From Wyeomyia smithii (lineage: Eukaryota > Arthropoda > Insecta > Diptera > Culicidae): a stretch of DNA of 64,000 nucleotides. Both the position numbers and the translations under genes were made by a program. Location: positions 241,226,892 to 241,290,891 of the forward strand of contig NC_073696.1 of the NCBI RefSeq assembly GCF_029784165.1, written 5' to 3'. Below are positions 46,880-57,321 of the stretch, in pieces (position 1 is the first letter of the stretch; each line of letters begins with the position of its first letter). A model generated the notes under the pieces. It searched no databases. It was not told the origin of the DNA and was given only the letters and a program-made list of their open reading frames with translations.

Positions 46880-47258
46880 TAAAAAGGACTTATATTCTTC
46901 CAGCCAAAATCGCGCCATAATTATAATTAGGCTGACCAGATTTTATCGAGGGGAAAACGGGACAAATGGTTTCAAAAACGGGACACATGGGAAGATTAAT
47001 ATTTAAAACTGTTTATTAGACAAAGCATACATAATAAACTAGTCACATTCTTTACAATATTTAGCATTTGATGAAATTTTACGCAGTAAAGTGTGATTTT
47101 TGGCGATAAGGTAGTGAAATTTGTGATTTTGCAGGCCACATACCGTTCGCAATTGAGAAGGTCCTTTCCAGTGGCGTGGCACTGCCAGGAAGGCACAAAG
47201 TTTACTCAGTAATATTGACAAATTTTTGGCAGCTTGTAAACTTATTTTCTAATCTAAA

Positions 47259-47669
47259 GCATTGTTTACAGTTCCAAGCGAAGTGAAAAAGCGTAAATTT
47301 TCGCTTGCGAAATCTGTCGTGAAAACCCGTTTGTGAACACGCGGGTATTTCACCAGCCTGTAGTTTACAGTTTAAGTGAAGCGAAATTCACGAGTTTACA
47401 CTCCGAGCGAAATGAAAATTGGTTGCAACTGACAGAATATAAACGCACGCAAGTTTTCGCTTGCTGCTGTTTTTTTTACTACCGTTTGCATGCGTGAAAA
47501 AAGTAAACCCCAGTGAAAAAGATAAGATCCACAACCTTCGATTTCGCTGGATCGAAGTTGTTTCCAGTTTCAAGCGAAGTGAAATTTTTGCAGGTTGCAT
47601 TTTTCACGAGCGTGAAAAATGAATATTTTGTATGAGATTTTCACTTCGCTTAGAACTCTAAATAGGGCT
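47259..47669. mobile_element. 411-bp MITE with TAA duplication (PIF/Harbinger-like)
   Basis: The left end AGCATTGTTTACAGTTCCAA and the right end are diverged inverses (right end read inversely: AGCCCTATTTAGAGTTCTAA), followed in both arms by GCGAAGTGAAAA. TAA stands outside both ends (47256-47258, 47670-47672). The interior is rich in GTGAAA/TTTCAC words that could fold internally. Confidence 0.8.
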
Positions 47670-47784
47670 TAACGAATTATAATGCAAAGTTTCATTTCGG
47701 AAATTTTTAAAGAAATATCCAAAAATCGGTACAAAATGGTAAAAAAACGGGAAAATTCACGCTTTTTCACTTGTCAATTTTTTG

Positions 47785-48010
47785 GCTAGTGTCACATGTT
47801 ATATGATGTACATGGCATGTCACATGTAACATGTGACGTGTAACATTACATGTAACACAAAATGTTACATTTTACATGATATTTGACATGTTACATTTTT
47901 CGTGTTACATTACGTGTAACATGTTACAAACCACGTGTAACATGTTACAGGACAAGTGACAAGTTACACATCACAATTAATATTTTACATGTCACATGTT
48001 ATATGATGGT
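47785..48010. repeat. Degenerate TGTTACA/TGTAACA array
   Basis: About 225 bp built from variants of ACATGTTACATGTAACA, a self-complementary decamer-like motif (TGTTACATGTAACA). It is not strictly periodic, and inverted units alternate, so it can form many alternative hairpins. Confidence 0.8.
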
Positions 48011-48043
48011 ATTACCTGGATTTATGTACATAGACCACTATGT

Positions 48044-48073
48044 TCCGAAACAGAATGGCCATTCTGTTTCGGA
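48044..48073. repeat. Perfect 30-bp palindrome
   Basis: TCCGAAACAGAATGG is directly followed by its exact inverse with no loop. Confidence 0.9.
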
Positions 48074-48634
48074 CGAAATTTCAACATGGTATAAATCAGC
48101 TTTAGAGCTCGATTTACGAAATTTTTCTAGTCTCCTAACTTCAGTTTCTTGAGTAGATGTGGATTATGTAAAAAACTCATTTTTGAAAAAATGGTCTTTA
48201 GACCACCGTCACCACCGCAACGACTCATTTGTTGAAGTTATTGTGCTATGTTACTACGCAGTTATATTTTTTATTCGTTACTTTGATTGAAATTACCTGA
48301 CCTTGATAAAACGTCAAAATGGGCTGCGTGCTCTGTCCGCCATTACCGCTGGTGTAAAGCTGGATAAAATCTAGTACACTCATGTTACCTCCAGTAACAA
48401 ACAGTGTTTCAGTGGAAAAATAAATAAAATAAAACTGAAAATCGCCTTACACTTGCAATGTAAATCGGAGCTTGAGGATTTTTATGTGCCCCACCAGCGT
48501 GTTACTACGTGTATTAGTGAAGTCGACCACCAATACTAGCGCAGATAGAAAGGTCTATATTCAAATCACCTGGGCTGCGCATATACACCGCCCTCATAAA
48601 CTACTCAAACAAGAGTTTATTACTAAGTCGGTCT
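48074..48634. other. Unassigned DNA before the gap
   Basis: Nothing supported. Confidence 0.4.
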
Positions 48635-49134
48635 NNNNNNNNNNNNNNNNNNNNNNNNNNNNNNNNNNNNNNNNNNNNNNNNNNNNNNNNNNNNNNNNNN
48701 NNNNNNNNNNNNNNNNNNNNNNNNNNNNNNNNNNNNNNNNNNNNNNNNNNNNNNNNNNNNNNNNNNNNNNNNNNNNNNNNNNNNNNNNNNNNNNNNNNNN
48801 NNNNNNNNNNNNNNNNNNNNNNNNNNNNNNNNNNNNNNNNNNNNNNNNNNNNNNNNNNNNNNNNNNNNNNNNNNNNNNNNNNNNNNNNNNNNNNNNNNNN
48901 NNNNNNNNNNNNNNNNNNNNNNNNNNNNNNNNNNNNNNNNNNNNNNNNNNNNNNNNNNNNNNNNNNNNNNNNNNNNNNNNNNNNNNNNNNNNNNNNNNNN
49001 NNNNNNNNNNNNNNNNNNNNNNNNNNNNNNNNNNNNNNNNNNNNNNNNNNNNNNNNNNNNNNNNNNNNNNNNNNNNNNNNNNNNNNNNNNNNNNNNNNNN
49101 NNNNNNNNNNNNNNNNNNNNNNNNNNNNNNNNNN
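48635..49134. other. Assembly gap (500 N)
   Basis: Exactly 500 undetermined bases, a usual placeholder size for a scaffold join of unknown length. Sequence and distance across it should not be trusted. Confidence 0.98.
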
Positions 49135-49593
49135 CAGTTTTTTAACTCCGGTCATCCTCTTCGTTAAAAGAAAATATGAATGAAAACTAGGAAAAAAGCA
49201 AAACCGTTCCCAACCGGAATTGAACAGTTTTAAAGTTAAACCGTGCCAAAATTTAATAGGATCTGTATATAAATATACATACCCATACATATTTAAAAGT
49301 TTTCTGTTTTGCCACCCGCGATTCATTTTTTGCCGAGAACTAACACTGTTTTTAGTTTAAGCTACAACAAGCACGATATTCAAGAGTCAAATTTTTAAAC
49401 TCATGCTGTCAAAGAGCAAATAAAAATGCAATATTATTTTTCAGATATGAGATCATTTGAAAAAAATTAATAGAATTTTTTTATTACAATTGGTGTTATG
49501 AAAAAGCATATATTCTACTGAGAATAAAAATGAATGATCATACAGATTCAAAATGTACCAAACTTAAATACGCTCAGTTACAAAACGAAGTAA
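49135..49593. other. AT-rich DNA after the gap
   Basis: Nothing supported. Confidence 0.4.
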
Positions 49594-50084
49594 AGGCCCG
49601 AATACACACACGGCGTGACAACACCTTCCTGACGAAAATTGTCAGTACCTTCTTAAAACCTTTTAATGTGCCTTCTAGCATCTGCCACCTTCCACTCGTC
49701 TACACGAAAGGAGCAATCACGCCGTCTTGAACTCCGCCATGTGCTAACCTTCTTGTCGTCATGCCACCTAATTCATGTTTGTTTATTTTTGTTGGAAGAA
49801 AAAATAAGGCAACACAATTCTAGAATCACCAGCAGGCGGAAAATGATACAACACGGCGTGCCAGCGCGTTCGCCAAAAGAAGGCGAAACAAGACCGTGTG
49901 GAAGGCACAATGCGTCTACACGGAAGGCAGTCAAGTACGCAGCCGAAGGCGGCGAACGACTACCTTCTTCACTAGAAGGCAAAGATAGAAGGTTCTAGTC
50001 GGAAGGCGTCCCAACGGAAGGCGCGTTTACGCTTTTAAATTTGTATGGAGAAGGCGTCATTACGCCGTGTGCGTATTCGAGCCT
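49594..50084. mobile_element. 491-bp TAA-flanked MITE with GAAGGC-motif array
   Basis: The left end AGGCCCGAATACACACACGG and the right end CCGTGTGCGTATTCGAGCCT are inverses with two mismatches, continuing as CGT...GCCTTC-type sequence. TAA flanks both sides (49591-49593, 50085-50087). Between about 49875 and 50055 the word GAAGGC occurs eight times, in varying spacing, next to the right end. Non-coding. The 3-bp TAA suggests PIF/Harbinger. Confidence 0.82.
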
Positions 50085-50697
50085 TAATAGTTGTTTATTG
50101 CAAATGCTTTTAGTCGGCGTGCAGCCAAACCGAACTAAGCGTCGAAAAACATTTACCGCCGCGATTGCTGTGTAGTCAAGCTGCTACATAGAATTTTTGT
50201 TATAATATAGTTATCAAATGCTCAAACGATTTCGTTACTTCATAATAGATAAATTATTACTTCTCATATCCACTGGGTGTCAACAATTCAATCTGAGAAA
50301 ACGGCGCTTAGTTCAGTCTAATTGCACGCCGACCATATATCAATATCATACAAATCAATTGAAGAAAAATCATTGATTCTATGTTTGCTATCCTCATAAC
50401 ATCATGCTGTCAAAATGAACTTGGTTTTTCTGCTGGTTCAATCTCAGTACAGCCATACCCGAATGATGGAGAAAGATAGCAAGAAAAAAATGGGAGTGAG
50501 AGTTGACGCTAACAGAATCATCGAAACATCGCAAACTCTTTTGTAATGAACCATGCATCGTAGTTGGCTGATTCTGGTGTTGCATCATTTTGGCGTAATG
50601 TCAGTAGTATGATATTGACTTTCCGCAGCTCTGGCCGTAGCTTTTGAAGGATTGCCACGCTAGTGTTCCGTATGTCTTAAGTATGTGGTGCTGTTCA
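50085..50697. other. Unassigned DNA
   Basis: Nothing supported. Confidence 0.4.
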
Positions 50698-50811
50698 TAT
50701 ATGTGCGGTTTCAGCCTAATGAACTTATGTCACTTTCGTTGTTTTTGATCCTGTGGTGGATCAAAAACAACGAAAGTGACATAAGTTCGTAAGGCTGAAA
50801 CCGCACATATA
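50698..50811. repeat. Near-perfect 114-bp hairpin
   Basis: TATATGTGCGGTTTCAGCCT and the following ~34 bases are answered by their inverse after a 6-base loop (TGTGGT). The arms are about 54 bp and differ only by a small indel near CCTAATGAAC / GTTCGTAAGG. It could be a tiny fold-back element (TATA at both ends) or a hairpin-RNA source. Confidence 0.9.
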
Positions 50812-51690
50812 CACTGTAAAAAAATTCATGTCGAAGTGAAGTTTGCTGTTTGCTGTTTGATTTGCTGTTGAATTCGCACTACTTGCTTAACATTGCAAAG
50901 TGAAAAGAAAATCTTTCGAAACATGTTAATGCAAAGAACGATGAAATCAACACAAATCACTTGATTTTCTGTTGTTATGTTCATCTTTTCTGATATGCTT
51001 ATGTTTGAGATACGGAATGTTGGTCATCTGGATATTATCAGCTACTCGCAATAAATTCAAAAGGTTTCTGTTTACTTTAGATTTTTCAATTTTATTTTAT
51101 TCTAGGTTTCCAATTTGATTACAAAATGACCTTTGTCAATATGTCGGTGCAATCGTTTTAAGAATCTGTAAAAGAGTTGTTTTATTATTATTTTAATATC
51201 AAAGATTCAATAAAACTTACTTTCAAACAAATTTTTAATCTCTGGGAAAATGTGCTGCTTGCGCCTTTCGCCACCGTCACTAGTTTTGTTTCGTTTTATG
51301 TTTTTGACGTTTGTCAATTAGATTTGCAGCTGTAATTCAATTGATTTAAACAGTGGTGCAAATACAAGAGATATTCATTATAATATGATGGTGATTTCCA
51401 TTGAACATTTTTCAACGCAAGATCATTTCATTGGAATGTTTCAATCATTGTGAAATCAACAATAAATCACTTTAATTTGCAGTGTGACGTGACGAATCGA
51501 GTCAAGTGCAGAAACACTCGAAGTAATCGTGGCATTGATTTACAGTGTATGAACTGCGATTCGTTCTCTGCGTGCTACCTGTTTTAATTATTTATTATCC
51601 CCTCACATGAGCGTTACTAACGTTATAAAACTAAATCTGCCTTACTGTCAGTTTATGTGTTTCCTCCTCACATTTTCCTTCATTTCTTGT
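50812..51690. other. AT-rich DNA, possible worn MITE
   Basis: ACACTGTAAAAAAATTCATG at 50811 and AATTTGCAGTGTGACGTGAC near 51473 hint at decayed inverted ends, but no boundary is secure. Confidence 0.3.
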
Positions 51691-51699
51691 CCGTTTTGT

Positions 51700-52379
51700 T
51701 CCTGTTTTTTTTTGCTACTCGTCATTTGCTCGCTGCCTGCACTCTTCGCACTATGCGATCGACATTGAGTGACTTCGTTCGAAACGGTTCCGTGTGTGGC
51801 GTAGTATTATAATTCCCCAATCAAAGTTAAAAACGAGGAGAATCCAATTTTTTATCTTTCCTTGCCTGTGACGGGTTGTGTTCTACAGATTTAGACTGGA
51901 TTTAGTGAAAAAATGGAAATCGCAGCCCAACCAGGCTGAACTTTCGACTCTACGATTGAATAATTTCACGGAGTGGTGATTTGTTTTTGTTCCTGCAGTG
52001 CGATAAATCGAACAGAATAACACACAATGGCGACTTGAGTTGCTGCTACGGGCACGGAGTGTATTGACAATTATTTATTTTGCGCAACGATAGCAGTCCG
52101 CAGCACGGGCTAATTAATTTCTGTCAGCGATATTCGGAAGGAGGAAAATTTTCAGTAGTGATTCGAAGTGCAGTGGATTTCGACGGAGCCGTATAGTAAT
52201 TGGATTAGCAGCTTTAAGTGATTGTGTTTTTTTTTACTTCACCATTTGCAAACGCTCAGCTGGTTTTCCACAGCAGCAGAAACTATTGCACATAGGATTC
52301 TTTATTCCACGAACGCTAGAATCGGCACTCGTTTGAGTGAAGCATTGTAGCTGTCGAGCTTAGCACGGTTCCAGAAAAG
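51700..52379 (+). ncRNA. Probable non-coding first exon (5'UTR) of a plus-strand gene
   Basis: The segment is GC-richer than its flanks, lacks repeats and ends CCAGAAAAG|GTAAGAGAAA, a near-ideal splice donor (GT at 52380-52381). It contains several short upstream ORFs: ATG at 51753 (19 codons), at 51913 (8 codons) and at 52027 (3 codons). All are closed before the donor, as in a long mosquito 5' leader. The start is not fixed; a point near 51700-51800 is guessed from the composition change. No coding exon follows within the window, so the rest of the gene would lie beyond 64 kb. Typed ncRNA for want of a UTR category. Confidence 0.4.
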
Positions 52380-54640
52380 GTAAGAGAAATGGGGATAAAT
52401 GTAAGCGATATAGAATTACCTACAGGCTGAATCACGGCAAACCATTCAGCTGATAGCATGATGTTACGAGGTAAATGTTTTCAAGGACATTTGGCATTGA
52501 TTAAAAAAAGGCTCTAATCTCAATTGAAGTGTTGTTTTCATTTTTACAGTACAAATCGAACATGCAACAGAGTTTTCAATGTTGACCTTAATAGTAAAAA
52601 TACGGTAATGACTAACCTTCTAGTTTATGGATTTCAGAGTTGAAATACTCATTTTCACTGTTTTTATTACTAAAGCCTGTATTACACTCTGACCAATGGT
52701 CAAATATTTGACCTGACATAATGGTCAAATTTATTTGACATCATGGTTGTTGTTTGCCCCATGCTAAAATTGGAGACTGACAAACAATTATCTGTGACCA
52801 AATTTTTATCTGTCAAAAAGTGGTTCCCATCAGAATGTCATTATCTTTTTGTTTAGTATATATATCTAGATTGTTCGCGCAGAAGTCAATTTTAGAGTTG
52901 CAAAACAAATACAAAAATAAAAGCGAGAAATACTGTATAAGAAAAATCATTACCTTATAAATTATTGATTACACAAACAAGACATTTATAATAAAATAGT
53001 GTAGGAACATGACAAAAAATGTCTTAAACCCATCCATTTATAGTGTTCATGGAAGTTAATTCAGTGTTTTTGCATTGTGGTCGGCAAAATCGGTTTAATT
53101 ATCAAACTACCTTAACTTTTGATTCCAGACTAGAACGAAAACCCCGAAAACCTGGAATTTTAAGGGATGCCAGGGAATTTATTCTTTGATCAGAGAGAAT
53201 CAAGTAAACTGAAAAATAAGCAGGGTAAATGTTTGACCAGAACTTTTTTAAACAGTCCATTTACGGGTTTATTGCAGCATGAAGGCTACTACTTTCTGGT
53301 TTCATATCTGATCGAATGTTATTTTGTTTCATTGGGAGTTCAAAGTTTCCTTCCTCTATATTGCGCATTTTGCGTAAGTGCTAATTTAAAATGCTTACAA
53401 ATATCAGGGAATTTAATCTCTTATTTCAAGAAATGGCAGGAAGAATAAGGAATTTAATTTGGAAAACTTTTTCGCCACCCTGAGAACGAACTTTACCGCC
53501 ACCCTGAGAACGAACTTTACCGCCCTGTATCGTCCATTTGACCGGAACAGACTGGACCTGAAACCAAACGAAACGTTCCAACGTCGATCATAGAACTTTG
53601 AAAAGTCGAGCAAAAAGCTCAATTTTAGGAGGTAGAAACATTCCCGCTTTATTGATGAGAAATTTAATTCTTTTTTATTTCTCACGTTAATTCACAAAAT
53701 AAAAATGCGTATGCTTGAACAGTTTGACTACTAGACATAGTTTATTTTGATGTAAAATTAAATTTGATGCATTCGAATTATTCAATACTGGCTTTTATAA
53801 ATCGTAAACTAATTTTGTTAACATCATAATTAAAAAAAGCACTCGAAATCGCCCCAATTAGTGTTGACGATTAGCCTTAAAAACCATCTCGATAGATTTA
53901 TTCATTTCACCGACACGATAGTTATACACACAGAGACCTCAACCTGTAGCCATGTGTTTGTAGATCGGCGTCGTGAGAACGAATTAAGAACGAAGCTCAA
54001 TCCATCCGTCCAAATAGGATTGATTAAAACAATGTCTTGAATCAACAAATCTTATTGGAGAGGGTAGATTACGTTTGTATTAATGAAAAAAACGAGAAAA
54101 CTTGGCTTGTTTACAGAAATATGGAGTAAGAGGTGTCTTCGTATGTTGCAATACTTTTTTTGTTTTTCTTGCTTTCCACACTGCAATTGATGAGCAATTT
54201 TCAGTAGAGTACTCAGTTCCTTTTGCAAAAATTGGAAGTAAATAGCTTGTTTGTGAAGAAAAGCTGAATTTTACGCACAAATGTATAAAACATCAAAATC
54301 CACAAAAGTATACACAAAACTTCCATCTCTTGACAAAAAAAAATCACTCATTAAAAAGGACAGATAATTGACATAACTCTCTGATTATATTATTTTTCGG
54401 TCGTTGAAAGCAAATTTGCACGACTTTCCGCAAAATCCGCGCCATGGAGCAGTAAAAACGGGCCAAATCCTCGAGAAACGCAAAATCTGCAACAAGGTTA
54501 AAAACCCTGCTATTTTTAACAGCTGTTTATTAAGTAGACATATCTTTGGTTTCAAGTAAATCCTCGAAGTTTCCCCTGAAGATGTCACTGCTTCGTGACG
54601 ATACGTAGGATAATACAAAATGTCGTCTCTGCAAACTCTA
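52380..54640. other. AT-rich DNA, possibly first intron of the suspected plus-strand gene
   Basis: TAAAGCCTGTATTACACTCT (52672) followed by GACCAATGGTCAAATATTTG has the style of a mosquito MITE end, but its partner was not found. A 24-bp tandem duplication (CGCCACCCTGAGAACGAACT plus TTAC) lies at 53473-53520. No gene supported. Confidence 0.4.
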
Positions 54641-54644
54641 CCCT

Positions 54645-55310
54645 ATCCTGTTAATCAGCTGTAAAATTGCAATGGATTCGAGAGTGAATAAAGATCTTGT
54701 ATCTTACTGGAACGAGCAACATACAGATCAGAAAAAAGCTGTCAAATCCGAATTTGAGCAGATTATTTGTGTATAGGACCAGCAAACGATTACACAGTGG
54801 GTTCCAAACAGAAACCGGGTAGAACAGAGTTTGCACCCGGCAGCGATGATCAAAGCAGTTAACGAACGTTTTCAGCAATATCCAGCCCGGTCGGCAAGAA
54901 GAATTACTCGTGAAATAACCATGAGTCATGACACTATGCATAAAATCATCAAAAAGCTAATCAAGACGCACGCTGCTCACAACATGTTTTTTTTTTTCAG
55001 ATGAAAAATTATTTCGGCGGCTGTTTTGAACAAGCAAAATAATCGTGTATAAGAAGCATGTCTTCGTGATATTCCAGCCGATAAAACAGGAATGGAACAA
55101 TTCCAGAATGCTTCAGCTGTGCCGGTTTAGGGTGCAATATCCGACAGAGAATGATTGCCGCTGCTATTTATCGACATAGTCGTTAAAATCAACAAGGAAT
55201 ACTATCTGCAACACGTCATCAATGGGCGTTTGCTGTCTTGTGTAAAAGATTATTTGAAAAAAAAAGTTTCTGCTTTCAACAGGATCCAACGCCAGCGCAT
55301 AACACTTTTC
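54645..55310 (+). pseudogene. Tc1/mariner transposase fossil, left part
   Basis: The plus strand reads, in shifting frames: MKAVNERFQ-like sequence with FQQYPARSARRITREITMSH and DTMHKIIKKLIKTH (about 54850-54970), the N-terminal HTH. Next comes LNKQNNRV (about 55030), then PLLFIDIVVKINKEYYLQHV (about 55155-55215). FQQDPTPAHNT (about 55278) holds the second catalytic aspartate. It stops there, where an unrelated RT fragment begins. Stops and a poly(T) run near 54985 show it is dead. Confidence 0.72.
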
Positions 55311-56340
55311 GACCGGCCCATATAATTGCGTAGGTAGAAGGTGTAAATCCACCGAATTTACAAATTCTTCTGGCGTACCACAGGGTGGTAACCTAGGCCC
55401 ATTATTGTTCGCAATATTTTTCAACGATGCGGCAATTGTTCTCAATCGCGGCGGTAAATTGTTTTTTGTCGATGATTTAAAAATATTTTTGGTTATCCGC
55501 CGACTCAAGGACTGCAGAAAATTGCAGAACCTGTTAAATCTGTTTTACGATTGGTGTATGAAAAATCGATTGATGCTAAGTATTGATAAATGCCTCGTTA
55601 TTAGTTACCACCGCACTCAGAACGTAGTCCTATATGACTATTATATAGCTGGAACTAAGTTAACCAGAGTCAATCAAATTAAGGATTTGAGAGTGATACT
55701 GGATGAGAAGCTATCGTTTGAGCCTCATTTATTTTTGACAATTGATAATACAAGCCGACAGCTGGAATTCATTTTTAAAATTGCTCGTGAGTTCGATGAT
55801 CCGTTATGCTTTTAAGCATTATATTGTTCGCTAGTCCGCTTGAAGTTAGAATTTGCCAGTGTCGTCTGGAATCCTTATCAGGCTAGTTGGATTGATATAC
55901 TGGAAAGCATTCAGCGAAAGTTCGTCCGCTATGCGCTACGACATCTCCCATGGAACGATCCGCAAAATCTGCCGCCTTATGAAGATTGCTGTCGCCTACT
56001 AGGAATTAAAACGCTAGCCCAACGTAGATGTAAAACACAAGCTGTATTTATTGCGAAGTTGATTACTGCTAAAGCCGATGCGCCCGAATTATTATCGCAA
56101 ATTCAATTCTCTGCACCTTCAAGAGTCCTGCCATCGAGAACTATGCTGCAAATTGAATATCAGTCAACGCAATATGCCGCTCATGCTCCAGCTTCATCTA
56201 TGGCACGTCAGTTTTATCAATACAGTGATCTAGTTGATTTTAGTATACCTTCCTCTGTGTTTCGCCGTAGAATCTTAGTAAGTGATATGATACTGACTGT
56301 TATTATTGTACTTGCCAAAAGTTAATGGAGTTTTTACGCG
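55311..56340 (+). pseudogene. Non-LTR (Jockey/CR1-like) reverse transcriptase fragment
   Basis: From about 55350 the plus strand gives TEFTNSSGVPQGGNLGPLLF in shifting frames. Next is LFFVDDLKIFLVIRRLKDCR (the catalytic motif, V-DD in place of YADD), WCMKNRLMLSIDKCLVISYH and IKDLRVILDEKLSFEPHLF, up to 55815. A second frame (55840-56325) continues LEFASVVWNPYQASWIDILE and SIQRKFVRYALRH, the post-RT thumb region. No RNase H is visible. 5'-truncated, with one internal frameshift; clade assignment is tentative. Confidence 0.72.
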
Positions 56341-56830
56341 CATTTGAGGAAGGCTAACTTGTGACCACCTCCAATGAGCTTTTCCCCATCCACGTCACAT
56401 TTCATGTAACCTCTGATGGGGACCGCATCAGAGGTCCCCGTGGCTCTGTGGTTAGCGGTCAGAATGGATGTTCTATTAGTGATCAGAATCACAAGTGTGT
56501 TGCGAAATGCCTAAACGATTCGGACAGGAATGTGGCCCAAAAATTGAATCTGTTCAAGTCTTTCGTTCAGCGAGCCAAGGTCCGGGAGGGGCTGTTGTAC
56601 GAAGCCAACGGGGTCACTTTCGAACTAAAGGACATGAAACCCCCCAACGCATCGGAACTGAAGCCCATCGAAAAATACTGGGCTATTAGGAAGCAGGGCA
56701 GTACGAAAGCATCTCAAGGAGGTCGAATTTGAGGAAGACGGGAGCCAGATGTTATACAAAACCTTATGAGTGGAGTTAAGCGTAAGGTGCGAGCGTACGG
56801 TTATGGCATTGAAGTTAAATGGAATAAATA
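56341..56830 (+). pseudogene. Internally deleted Tc1/mariner copy
   Basis: A 123-codon frame (56361-56732) joins an N-terminal HTH-like stretch (VAKCLNDSDRNVAQKLNLFK, then SFVQRAKVREG) directly to a C-terminal stretch (LLYEANGVTFELKDMKPPNA, SELKPIEKYWAIRK) that in intact DD37E-type transposases follows the second catalytic Asp. The entire catalytic middle is missing. Frame loss follows at about 56725, with C-terminal residues recognisable to about 56825. Confidence 0.65.
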
Positions 56831-57321
56831 TGCCAAAAGCTTACTAATGGGTTATATTTAATTGTCTGAAAATTTGAAAGGATCGGACAACTAGGTAATT
56901 TGCTGCAGCGTTTTTTTCGTGACGCAACATACTTCTGCCATCTCAGTATGTTGTTACTGTTTATTATAAACTTATCAACCTCTCTGAAATTTTTTAGCAT
57001 ACCTTTGTTGGTTGGAGTCTTTGTATCTTTGTTTTTTAGTGTTCTGCCTCCTTTTCAAACAAATCACAAGCTGTTCTCACGTGATAATAGCTCTGATATC
57101 TAAAAGGCAATTGCATGAAAAGTTCAGATTCGGATGACTTAGAGAATCTAACATTTTTTTATTGTTAGTATTGTTCTATCTGTATCAACCTGTGTATCTA
57201 TCTGATTTTCTAGGGTTAAAAAATCACAACTTTGAGCGCTCTGAGGCACCCCTAAATCATGACCGATTAAACTAAAATTTCGCACAGGTTTTTTTTGGGC
57301 CAATAATTAAAATGTACTTGG
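56831..57321. other. AT-rich spacer
   Basis: Nothing supported between the mariner relic and the 3' limit of the RTE copy. Confidence 0.4.

Noticed and set aside
47785..48010. CRISPR-like array
   Set aside because: Units are not regularly spaced, there are no unique spacers, and the context is clearly eukaryotic.
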